Shown: piece by piece, positions 50,730-61,504 of the stretch | How positions within the stretch are numbered: position 1 is the stretch's first letter | How the letters are laid out: every line of letters begins with the position of its first letter | NCBI GenBank assembly: GCA_037178975.1 | Contig: JASJZH010000002.1 | Span: 2,480,001-2,544,000 of the forward strand | DNA length: 64,000 nucleotides | Source of the DNA: Oscheius tipulae | Lineage: Eukaryota; Nematoda; Chromadorea; Rhabditida; Rhabditidae | Reading direction: 5' to 3' | Position numbers and translations under genes: made by a program | Notes under the pieces: generated by a model | The model's database searches: none | Told to the model about the DNA's origin: nothing | The model's input: only the letters and a program-made list of their open reading frames with translations

Positions 50730-51472
50730 TGCTCTATAGTTTCTGGATTACAAAATACCTGGAAACGAGTGCATTAGAAAAGGAAGAAAGAAGAACGGAA
50801 AGGAGGAAGTACACGTGGAGCAAAGTGCGTCAGCGATAGAGGGGTTCCCCAGTCAGAGAACACAGATCATCTGTGAGTAGACCAAGGGAGTGGCCAGTGG
50901 CTTGGTTTTTTTTAATCAGTGTATTACGTTAGATGTTAGCATGCTTTGGGATCAATAATTAGCTCTAATTCAGGGACCCTGAACTGTGACCCTTTTCGTT
51001 TAAAACAAGAGAGAAATCGATATTGGGATTCTGGAAGACTTTCCACTCTCCTTGTAGTCTTACTGAGATGTCTACCGTAATGATGGGTTATATTAGATCT
51101 ATGGATTGTGGATCATGATTAGATTCTTCATGACTGACCATGTTGTGGATGTTGGCAGTCATACGAGGTTGACAATCATTCATTTTCTTTGTCAGTAATG
51201 GTAGTCCACTATTTCTCTCTCACTCTAATATTAGCTCTCAGCCCATTTTGCTGTGGCTATTCTTCGCAACGGGGTGTAGAAAAATAGGAACCTACATCAT
51301 GTTTTCCTCACCGTGTGTCCTCTGAAACCGAGTAAAAGTCTCGAGATCGGCCCCTCCCCAGGTGGCACTGCTGCCGTTACAGCGGTGGTCGAACAAACCG
51401 TCGGCCAATTAAAAGTAGAGTGACCTTTTCGCTTTCCTTTTCAGTCCAGAGTCTTGAAGTTTTCAGTAGAAG
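50730..51472. other. divergent intergenic region
   Basis: 743 bp between divergent starts of the choline kinase and the Tyr-rich gene. No gene or repeat recognised. Confidence 0.5.
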
Positions 51473-53102
51473 ATGAAGGAAGTCCTTGTGCTGGCAACAG
51501 TGATCGTTCTGATTACATCAACGCAGCCAGATTTGTACAAGCAAAGGAAACAGTTCCATGGTGGGTTGACTACGGGAAGAATGGGTCCCCAATACTTTCA
51601 CAAACATTTTTTCAATGCAACATACTGCCACGCCGATAAATTTCAAATCCTATTTGATCTGACCATTCAGTTCACATTATCAAGGCCAACAACTTCCTGA
51701 GTGTCAATTAATAACCACATGCTCGCCGAACAGTCACAAGTTCCAAAAATCATGTCACCTTCTTTCCAGAAGAACTATGCAAGAAGCAGCCGAAGCTCAA
51801 GTCATGCCTTAAGCCATACACAGAAGCTCGCTTCCATCAGGAACAGAAGAACCGGAGCATGACCAGTAAAACTTTTCACACGGTAGTGTTTCTGGTCATT
51901 GATAACGAGAAAATGGTTTAGGATTCGAAAAGAGCAGTGCATCGAAGACGATCGGATGAGGATGAGGATGAGTACGAGTACTATCTGTTTAAGAAATGGC
52001 AGGCTAGGAGGAGAATGATGAGGTTGGCCTTTGTGACATGGATTTACTGTCTGTTTAGACCATCGTCAAGATCTAGGTCAAGATCCAGTGAGGTTCACTA
52101 CCACTATCATCCAAGGTAAGGCTTAGACTCGTTATTAATACTCCTCTGTCTTTGTTTCGATTCTTTCTTCAATCAGCTATTTCTTACCCGTACTGTCTCG
52201 CCGCGCTCTGAGCACGAGGGTCCATGTTTCTGCGCGAAAGCCGACATCGATCAAATGGTGAGGCTGTTCCATTGCATGTTGAGAAAAAATCTGTCGCAGT
52301 TCCGAGTTGGAATTCGCCTAACGTTAAAATTTTTTTTGAGTCTGTGTTGGGCTCGCTTTAATGAGTTCCTCATTATGGTTAAATCATATATCTTTTCAGC
52401 AAACCTAAAACCGCTTATCATTACCACTATCCCAGGTATACGGGAGCTTTTCTAGAATTGGCGTTACCCCTAGAACGCTTAATTAATTCTTCCCATTAAC
52501 CAACTCCTTAAGTTTCTTATGTTTTCAGCCAAACTACACAAACTGTCCAACGTCCTACTTACTACTATCCCTACAACTATTACTATCCCTCCTATTCGTA
52601 CAGGTAATTAAGATGTCAACTTTACTGGTTTGCTGTGTGATACCCTTTAATGGCTAACCATTTCCTGAGTTGAATAACAGTGATCAAAATAGGTTCAACT
52701 GTCTGCATTCTAATTGAGGTCGTCGACTGTTCAAGGACAGTATGCCTTGGAATCAAAGTTCTAACATGGACAACTATTGAGAAGGGACTCGGAAGCCTGG
52801 CATAGATTACTAGGTTACTATCCTTGGCCCTTTTCTGTTAAGAAATTTAAAGGTCTGGTTCCCGCAGAGAATTATATAACTGTTTATTTTTTTCAATTTT
52901 AAGCTATCCTTCCTATTCGTACTACCCATCATACTCGTACTACCCATCCTACTCGTATCCTTCTTACGGTGGCGGCTACGGTGGAGGCTATGGTGGAGGC
53001 GGTGGTATCTTCAACATGGGCTTCGGTCGCCAACTCGGAATCTCCACCCCGATTGGAGGCTTCGGTTACAGCAGTGGTTTTGGCATCAGTATTGGAAAGT
53101 GA
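51473..53102 (+). CDS. secreted Tyr/Gly-rich protein (234 aa)
   Basis: Exons 51473-51560, 51770-51882, 51922-52115, 52400-52435, 52529-52603, 52904-53102, all junctions in frame. Signal peptide MKEVLVLATVIVLITSTQ, then a short Cys-containing part (EELCKKQPKLKSCL), an acidic run (SDEDEDEYEYY), a basic Trp/Arg part and an Arg-Ser tract (SSRSRSRSS). From exon 3 on it is Tyr- and His-rich (HYHYH), with repeats of YPSYS and YYPSYS, then GGGYGGGYGGG and a Gly/Phe tail. Tyr-rich secreted proteins of nematodes are often cross-linked in cuticle or eggshell; that role is inference. Repeating YPSYS is split across three exons, one of only 36 nt. The start follows TTTTCAG by six bases. Confidence 0.8.
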
Positions 53103-54144
53103 CAGAGGGTACATAATAAACTGTAGAAAATCATTGTGAACCTTACGGAGAGACAGGACGACAGGAAACAGAAATTCCTCGACCCCCCACCTTGGTTACT
53201 TCTGCCCACTCTGCTAAAATCGCCCTCTGACACCGTAATCAGCCTGAATGAACTCTTTATTCGGATGTTTATTAAAGGGATTTTCTCGTCACAATGCACC
53301 CTACCATTCACCGAAAGGGCAGATCAGTAGCAGGAAATCTTCTCTAGCTCTCCCCCGTTTTGGTCTTCGGCCTCTACAGTAGAATTTCAGCTTCTGTCCT
53401 TTGACGAAAACGCTCTGGAGATTTGTTACGAGATCTGTGTTATTCTGGCTTATCGTTCGTGTTCTGTGTTGAGGGGGTAGTGAGAGAACCATGAATCATC
53501 GTGTTCTCTGTAATAGTGGCAGATTTGAGCGAAGCTGAGCATCTAAGATTACAGCGGTCCCAATGGGACGTCACTACCCTGTTTTTAGCCAAATGAATAC
53601 TACTACTCTGTAGGCCGGTATCAAATATGGACACAAACCGGTCTTAGCTAAGTACGTAGACCGCGGAAGTACTTCTCCAAAAGCGCGGGCAAACATTGTA
53701 GGTTCACGGGAAAGTAGCGATCCTTAACTAGAAATGAGCCGAAAACTGTCACTAGAATCACATCTGAACAAATACCAATTGCATTTGAGATTCAAATAGT
53801 ACTGGCTTTGAACCGTAACGACTCTATATAAAACTAGGGAAAGTTGAATGAACTCCCACAAAAAGTAACGTCCGATCTTTTGAAACTTGTGGGCTACTGC
53901 AAAGTGTTTCTACTCTGCTAAAACATAAAAAGTAAGGTAGACTTTTTTTTTCCAATGATGCCGTCTACCATCTCGTTATTCGTATTTCAAACGTATTTCA
54001 GATTGCCAAAATTGTTTATTGGCTATCACGACACTATGGCATTATGAGCTTGTTTTATCCCATTTTTCTTTTTCTTGCAAATAATACAGGGCAGCTGGGA
54101 GACCTAAACCGATATCAAATGGGAGAAGGACGACTTTACAACTA
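53103..54144. other. intergenic
   Basis: About 1 kb of unremarkable sequence after the Tyr-rich gene. Short frames at 53136-53330 (+) and 53440-53634 (-) lack context. A T-run at 53942-53951 only. Confidence 0.5.
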
Positions 54145-55392
54145 TTGGGTTGGAAGCTAAGTCTTTTCGCTTTTTCAAATGCAAAAATTTATTGACTTCC
54201 AAACAACTTTTTCATTCGTTGTAATTACCATTATGATGTACCACGTCTGCCCATTTCATGGGTAGCTTACGGATGCCACACTCGTAGAACACCTTGGGTT
54301 TCGACGCGAAGAAGTTTGTCAACCAGATTTTGAGTGCGTCCTCGAAATCGAACTGTTGTCCTCCAACCTCGTTGTTGAGAGTTTGGAGCAGATAGTCGGA
54401 AGGGGCAAGGTCCGGGCTATAAGGAGGATAGGGTAAAACTTCCCAACCCAGGTCGTGGATCTTGGAGCGAGTGAGTTTTGCAACATGGGGGGGGGGGGGG
54501 GGCGCGTTGTCCATCTGCAGGATACCCTACGTCTTCAGTGCTCGTTTCTGACGAAGTGCAACGGCAACCCTTTCAAGTTGCTGGCTGTACATGGCGGCCG
54601 TAAGTTCCTAGTTCCAGCATCCAGCAGTTCCCAGTGCACCACTCCTTCGATATCCCAGAAAACACGAGCATAATCTTCTTTAATGAGTGTCGGGTTTCAC
54701 ATCAGGACTTGGTGCCTGTCCCGGACCCACTCATTGACGCTTCCTTTGGAAGTTTACCTACGTTACCCACTTCTCATCCCCCGTCGCCAGGCGTGGTAAA
54801 AAGGATTTCCTCTCATACCTGGACAGGAGAGAATGGACGACGGGCATGCGCTGCCACTTCTGGGTGTCACTGAGGTCATGCGGCAACCAAGTGCCCAGTT
54901 TCTTCATAAATCTCAATTGCTTCAAATGGTGTTCCACTGTAGCATGACTGACAGACAGTGCCTCTGCTAGTTCACTGGTAGTCTCCCGATTGTTCTCGTT
55001 CACGAGCTGCAGCAGCTTCGATTCATCAAAAGTTGACCTCGGCTCATCTTTGAAACTTTTATCCCCAGACCGAAAGCGAGACTGGCCACAACTGGCATAC
55101 CCTCGTAGACGTCGTCTCTTGGCCATAAACATCGTTGATATCCGCCGCCGTTTGGGCTCCATTCGTGCCTTTGAGGAACTCATGTCGCAGATGGTAGGGT
55201 GGCAGGTCATCAATAGCCCGGATCAAAACGAACAGAGAATAGAGAATAAGAAGAAGGGAAGTGGTGTCTTGCATGGTGGCTGTAGAGGACTGAGTGAGCT
55301 ACACGAGGTGCTATATTAACAGCTCGGTCATTGTTGCAAACAAGACAAAGGACATCTTTACAAAAAGCGAAAAGACTTATATGCCAACCCAA
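54145..55392 (-). mobile_element. mariner-family DNA transposon, decayed
   Basis: 1248 bp with inverted ends TTGGGTTGG...AAGTCTTTTCGCTTTTT (about 28 of 32 bases match) flanked by TA target duplications at 54143-54144 and 55393-55394. The minus strand encodes a mariner transposase in pieces: N-terminal HTH (GTNGAQTAADINDVYG, then NRETTSELAEALSVSHATVEHHL), first catalytic Asp in GDEKWV, second in LQMDNAPP, third in YSPDLAPSDY, the DD34D pattern. The reading frame is broken: the N-terminal part (before about 55060) is in a different frame, stops follow GDEKWVT and other points, and a run of 17 C (54486-54502 as G) interrupts the DNAPPHV motif. It is an old, non-coding copy whose ends are still well matched. 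Confidence 0.93.
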
Positions 55393-57955
55393 TAGATGTG
55401 GCAAAAATTAGATGCGAGTCGCGAATATCGACACACCTCTAGACACACCTCCGTCCGTCCGTCTGTCTGTCATGGTGTCCGCACAATTGCATGTCAACAC
55501 TAATACCCAAAAACTCTGACAAGCCATTTCATGTCAAGCGACAAGGTGAAGAGTCAACTGTGGGAGCAACTTTTTTTACTATGGAAGCGGCGAAGCCGTC
55601 TGTTTTTAATTCTAAACCAAGACTAAACTGGCTGCAAAGCTGCCGTCGGCAGCTGGTACTGCAGCTAAAGTTTGGCTGATGCCCTGTTGGGGCTCCGGTG
55701 ACAGTTAGGTGCTCTTCCAGTCGAGCTACTGTGACAGGAGCAACGTTCCCCCAAAGACGCATCTCTCAAACTGACTCGATTTGACTTGACTTGCAAACAT
55801 CAATTGCTGTCACAAAGTAACTGGCAAATTGACAATTAGGGCTTCAGACAGACAGACACGCACACACACACACACACAGACTTTTGGGCATTTTGAACTA
55901 GATATTATTACCGTGAATAAATAAATAAATTTCTTCTTCTTTGAATGGCTATAGAGTTCTCTGTTTTCCTACAAAAATAATTATTGATCCGGATCTATCC
56001 TGTCCTTTCACACTGGGCACATTAGTCATATTGAAAACTACTACCCTGATCCAAAGCTGGGGCTTTTCAAATCTGGAGCTACTTCGACAAAGAGCCACGA
56101 ATATGTTCTGTCATATCCTAAAATGATCTGTAAGATCAAAAACTGGTTGAAACAAAAGCTACCTACTCCACTACTATGTCCCCTCTTTCTGGCTGATCGG
56201 CGAGCAATCTACGTCGTCGCTCGTAGATAATTCAAAGGTAGGCTAAAGACGGGCCACGCTTCTGCTAATTATTCACAGTTCCCTAATGGTCAGCTCCCTG
56301 CAGAGTGTGTGTGTTGATACTCTCGCGTTTTCACTTCCCGGAGCTTTTCTTTGTTTTCGGTGTGTAGAATACAACCGAAAGTCTTGTGATAAGGAGCAGC
56401 AGCATTGACGTCTGCCCAAAGGAGAAAAGACGCTTCTTGAGCCCCAATTGGAAAGAAGATGGACGGGGGTGTGCAAAAGGATCTGCCGTCAAAATTTATC
56501 GTCACTTTTCGAATCCAACGAAACCAGTGGAACCTTCTCGTTAGGACACCGTCAGAATCCGCAAGCGGCTTAAAAAAAATGTTCTGTATTTCAAGAGCAG
56601 ACATAGGGAAGACTATCAGGTAAATGTTTCGCAGAAACTATGTTTCAAGAAGGGTCTTAGCAATGATATCGATGCAATTCACAGTATTAGGATAGTGATA
56701 ATCAAGTTCAACAGGCTGGAATGGTGGTAGTTACCAGATGAGGATTTCTTCAGGCTTAGAATGTTGCAACAACAACACAACCTGCACTTTCTCGACACAT
56801 TAAGGTTTATTATCTTAATCTACATCCTGAATTCGAACATCGATTTCTCCGTATACCGATATCCTATCAACTATCCGGTCAGGGGACCTGTACTTAACGC
56901 AGGCGCGATGACAAGGTACAGGAGAGCAATGATTACGCAACAGATTGTCGGAATATCCTCAAAAGACTTTAGCCATTTACCTCTTTGAACTCTCGGTCTA
57001 TCTTTCTTCCTGAGGCCAACCATCCGGAATTAGGTCATGTTATGGACTTAGTAATTTCCTCCCATGGGTCACCAAACAGATTACTTCCATTTATAAACAG
57101 CTGACGTAGAATTCATGAGTGTTACTACAAAAAGCATGATTCTACTTCCCCGTTTGTTTCTCAATTTTTGGGGCCAGTCGACGGAAGCATCACCTAATCA
57201 AGTTGAAAGACTCCCGAATTATTTTGGGGGAGCCGCAAAGCGTCAGAATTTTGTTAAGCAAGAGTAGACGGGTGGCGGTGGGTGGACAAGAGGAGATTTT
57301 TCGGTAGATCATTGGATTTTTTTTCCTGGGTCCCCTGTTAGAAGCCGACTTCCTCCTATTTTTTTAGGAGGCGCAACCGGCTTTCTTTCTTCTCTCAATT
57401 TGGAGAGGCGCCACAATTTTTCTTTGTGTTTGTGGGTGATGTGAAGGAGGAAGAAGTTTGGAGAGACAACATAAAATCGAGATTGCTGAAAAAAAGTTGT
57501 GATAGTAACAAAATTCTTTTCCAGGAACCTATATCAGCCTTTCTAGACCTCCGTTCTCGCTGTTTACACACATGATTCAGAAATCCCCCTCAGCTATTAT
57601 CCGGCCCAATAATGGAAAGTGAAAGCTGGGCTTATCTCATCTTTTAGCTGAGGAGGAAGTACAATCGTCTCCATGTGTGAACTATGGAGCCATCAAATTT
57701 CTTTTATGGGGTTATTCCTAGATTATCCGGACTGATTTGTGTAGGATCATATGGACAGAGTCTCTGAGACATCTGGGATTTGACGTAGAGACAGAGAGAT
57801 AGGAGATAAGATCCATGTTGGAAGCGTCCCATGATTCAAAACGGTTCCAGTAGAAACTCACACAAATTCTGAAATATTTTGACAATTGGGCGAGTTAGAT
57901 CAAGCCCGAACAATTTCGGCTATTTTCAAAAAACACGGGTCCTTGTCCTCAAAGT
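55393..57955. other. repeat-bearing intergenic region
   Basis: Holds a SINE-like copy (55676-55900) with a CA microsatellite near 55858-55880, and a GTCC/GTCT microsatellite at 55449-55472. A minus-strand 104-codon frame at 56290-56604 starts with ATG and has acceptable codon use, but no homology or splice context; its coding status is open. A CCTCCTA/TAGGAGG inverted pair lies at 57352-57371. Confidence 0.45.
55676..55900 (-). repeat. tRNA-derived SINE copy 1
   Basis: On the minus strand GTAGCTCGACTGGAAGAGC matches a tRNA A box and is followed by CACCGGAGCCCC at B-box distance. Parts of the body, including CAAAAGTC and CTAGTTC, recur in the copy at 60060-60240, showing one dispersed family. 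Confidence 0.6.
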
Positions 57956-58454
57956 TTATCTCTTTGTTATCCCTCCCAAAGGCTGGAAATGATCCGGGTT
58001 GACGTATTCAGGCTGCACGAGTAGATGGCTTTTCAGATTCGCCCTAATTTCCCCATCATATAGCACTTCCCCTGGACCATTTCCGTCGTCGACGACACTT
58101 CCTCCTCCACTCTTTGATGAACACTGGTTTCTGGTGCTTCTACCAGAGTCATGGAAGCACAAGAGATGCAAAGTTCTAGAAACCTTCATACTGGTCTCAA
58201 ACATTTCAGTTCTCGTCACGGCTGCCCTTTCTTTGTACTCGTCCTACTCCGTCAACACACCGAGTAAGGTTTTTCTGTTCGCGGAGTACGGATGTCTGTC
58301 GTTTATGGCAATAACAATTGCAAAGGAAGTTATTTCTTTCTTTCGGACTTTCTTGAGATTGTGGAAATCGAGGACTCGGTGTAGCAAACTACTACCAATT
58401 TATAATGAAGAAAACGAAGCGGAGTATTCGCTTAATCGAACTTGGGACCTTTAG
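57956..58454. other. overlapping antisense coding-like frames
   Basis: Minus 58219-57956 (87 codons, ATG start) reads KSGGGSVVDDGNGPGEV and QPEYVNPDHFQPLGG, like a cytoplasmic tail. Plus frame to 58454 has two hydrophobic segments (ETFILVSNISVLVTAALSLY, LFAEYGCLSFMAITIA). Both look partly real; they may be exons of two genes whose other exons I cannot find. The plus frame's end runs into a tRNA-like repeat. Confidence 0.3.
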
Positions 58455-58650
58455 ATTAGTGCTGACGCATCCCGGCACTGCGCCTTCAGCTCACCTTTCG
58501 CCTTGACCACGGGTACGGCTGCGGACGACATTAAGAACATTGCAACCGCTTCGCAATAGTAGACGGCGATTGAACTTGGGACTCTTACATTTGTGATAGC
58601 GTTCACTGTCAATTGCGATCTCTCTAAACCGTCTGGCCGAGACAGTATGG
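58425..58650 (-). repeat. two tRNA-like relics
   Basis: On the minus strand TGGCCAGACGGTTTAGAGAG at about 58632 followed by GAGTCCCAAGTTCAATCGCC (58562-58581) resembles a tRNA-Leu/Ser type with a long variable arm. A second B-box-like CCCAAGTTCGATTAAG lies at 58433-58448. Probably SINE relics. Confidence 0.4.
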
Positions 58651-59454
58651 GTGAGATACTGTGAACGAGAAAACGAATCCCCGTAGCAATCCCACTCCGT
58701 CATTTCTGGATCTGCAAAAGCCGAATGACGCTCTTCACCTAATATGAGAAGGCGAAAAGGGGAAATCTAAAGAGGAAAAGGAAACGTCACCTAGATCAGG
58801 TGAGGGTGTACGAAGTGAGGGTGGGCATAACCGAATTAGGAGCACTTTTTCGAAGAACACCACAAGCATCTGGATCTCTGTCTCAGTCTCCCCAATTTTA
58901 GAAAAGTCCATTACGCAAGCGCCTGCAAAACGAACAAACTCTTTTTGAAAAAGTTAATAAAGATACCTCTACGTAGTTGCTGAAAAAAGTAAGAGGAAGT
59001 AGTTTCTAAATTGAATATTCCCCACGTAACTTCTTTCTGTGCTAAGTTCTGATAGTTGAACTACTAAACTTCAGATCCCGAGGAGCGTGGTGTGAAATCC
59101 GGCTTGTGGCCATATGAGGAAACGGATTTGAAGGATTTCAATTTGCTAACACGACACAGCTCTGGCAAAAGACAGTCGTGCTAGGCAAGCATGACCGGAA
59201 ATGACACAAATCTCGAAAAGAGACGAGCTGTACAGAATCCGGAACCGGCTTACGTTGTAGGTTTTTTCAGACCTTGAGCTTAGGCTGTGGTTGGAAAAAT
59301 CACCTCCTTAATCTTAATTACTAAACCAATGTAAGCACAAAACATTTACAGTATGCAATTTCAAAATTGTTTCGAAACTTCGTAGTTATTCGAATACTTT
59401 TAAATTTCCTCCACAAAACACTTTCCCAACAGTTCCCGAGTTCCTTGTTGGATG

Positions 59455-59520
59455 ACTAGTGCAATGGACTTCGGACTTTCCCACCCGAATAGCCTCGGAA
59501 GGGAAATGGTTCAAATGCTG
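59455..59520 (+). repeat. tRNA-like relic
   Basis: GACTAGTGCAATGGACTTCGG, a long variable-arm-like part, and GGTTCAAATGC give A- and B-box-like elements in order. The acceptor stem does not pair. Confidence 0.35.
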
Positions 59521-60059
59521 TATAAGTCAGAAACTGATGTGATCTTCCCTGAGAATTAAAAGTAGATTGAGGAAAGAAAAATTCTGTTCTTTACCATGAT
59601 GAACCTTCTAGAAAAGTTTACAGTTGATGATACAGAGATCCCGCCAAGCTCAATTAGGTAAAGGAGAGTGCGTTGACTGTTTGGGAGGAAATCCTCGTGA
59701 AAACATTTTGTTTTATTGCCAAAATAATCAACAAGATGAGATCCGGGACCAGAGAAAGCAGAAACAAGAGGCGGAGGACTTCAGTACCAGTTTTATTTCA
59801 GACTACAGTCCCCTCCCCCTAGCGTTCTCCCTCCTTAAGTCATACTGTAGCCAAAGATCAAACATCTGAAAACTTTCTGTCAATCTCCGTCCGGAAAGAT
59901 ACTCAGTGTTTACGATAGTCTCTTCCCAAGTTAGCTCCTAATCGGAGACGATCGAAACGTTCACAGCATGAAATCTGGTGGGATAAGACATCATATCAGC
60001 CCTTTGTTTGCTCTTTCAGATAAAGTAGTTTTTTTCGGAATTCAGGAAGTTTATTATGA

Positions 60060-60240
60060 CAAGCTTGGATACTGCCCAGTTGAGGCTCCAGTGACAGATA
60101 TGTGATTTTGTAGTCGAGCTAAGGGGCAACCACTTGTGTGCTTACAAAATAACTGTCTCTAATTGCTAATAAAAGCTTCCGACAGACATTCAGAGAGATA
60201 TAGAGACTTTTGGGAATTTAGAACTAGTCCAGCCCTCTAC
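60060..60240 (-). repeat. tRNA-derived SINE copy 2
   Basis: Diverged relative of the copy at 55676-55900; shares GGCTCCAGTGACAG, GTCGAGCT, AATTGCTAATAAAAGC-like and GACTTTTGGG words in the same order. Confidence 0.55.
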
Positions 60241-60756
60241 CTCTTTTTGTTTTGACTTTGTATTGAAAACGGCTGCGTCGCTTTCCCAATAGAAATTTCC
60301 AAATTTCTCCTAGAGCTGACTTGTTAAAGAAAATCTTGACATACTATTCCAGCTTTTGGCGCGCGCGACTGACATTATTGCGCCGTATTGTTAGTAGTAG
60401 AAAGATGCAATCACTCGTTTTTTATCAATGAGAAAATATGTGAAGCCAGCTTCGGAGTGAGCCATCTAGTAGACCACTTCCCCGTGTAGGCTGCTCTACA
60501 TAAGTTTCTGTATCATAAAATCGTTTTTACCTTCACTGTTTCAACTTATAGTAGCTACCATGCTCCGGAGGCTTTCCTGCCGTCATACTATTTTGCTACC
60601 GTAGCGTAGTCAAGATCGCCTTCTCAGTTTCTCAGAATGACGCCACTTCTCGAAACAACAGTAGAGGCGGTTCCGAACAGGGAAGTGGTTTTCGTTTCTG
60701 CTGTCCAAGTCATATAGAGCTCCGCCCATATCGCCTCAGGGAGGCTATAGGGGACT

Positions 60757-60772
60757 CTCCCTTTTAAGGGAG
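60757..60772. repeat. 16-bp perfect palindrome
   Basis: CTCCCTTTTAAGGGAG, embedded in a block with repeated GGAGGCT/GGCTCCGCC words (60715-60790). Confidence 0.7.
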
Positions 60773-61504
60773 GCTCCGCCTCCTCCCCTACTCTTCATCT
60801 GACAGGGTCTTCTTCTACCTGGGGTCAAAGATACTGAGACTTCGTTCAGAGTCCAATTGTCACAACCGGTCAGGCTGCTTTTGCCTCTGTTGTTCTCGAC
60901 TGTGCAAAAAGCTTTCCCTACTATTTTTTAAGACAACTGTTTACGAACCCTTTGAGCTCGTACCTATTTTAATTTATCAGCAGCACTTTTCCCACCTTTT
61001 TGTGCCATTTGAACTCTCAGCTGGTTATGAATATTTCTGGAACATTTCCAGCCATATTCATTACAAACGTTGCTAGTACCAAATTCCCACCAAGCGATTT
61101 TGAAACGAGCGCAGCTATAGTTGCCTTTTGAACAGTCTGTTCGAAGTTAAGAGACCCTTACGGGTTACGAGAAGTCGATTTCACAACTTTTAAAAGGTAT
61201 TCGCTTAATCGTATTTCTTAAGCTGAAGAGCGCCAGGTAACCCGGTTCCAGCTTTCTCGCTTTTTCTCTTCTCTTTTTTTTTTTAGCAACAACTGGGCTC
61301 GAGGTCTATCCTAATCTTCTACCGTTCTGTTAATTCCACTTCCACCCCCACCCATTTTTCCCTTGGAATTTTATCAAAACCTGGATTAGTACCTGCCTTT
61401 ATAGGTCAGGCGATTTGATCTCTCACTCTTTGCCCTTTCTCTGTACATAATACTTTTATAGAGACTTCGATCGTGTTCTTGACGCAGCCCAGTTGAAAAC
61501 GCAG

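Larger units (their letters stand above)
58651..61504. other. gene-poor region with repeats
   Basis: Almost 3 kb without a supported gene. Contains a tRNA-like relic near 59455-59520, a SINE copy at 60060-60240 and a palindrome at 60757-60772. The longest frame (59624-59869, 81 codons) has no supporting context. Confidence 0.5.

Noticed and set aside
55858-55880. CA dinucleotide run as a functional signal
   Set aside because: Ordinary microsatellite inside a SINE-like copy.
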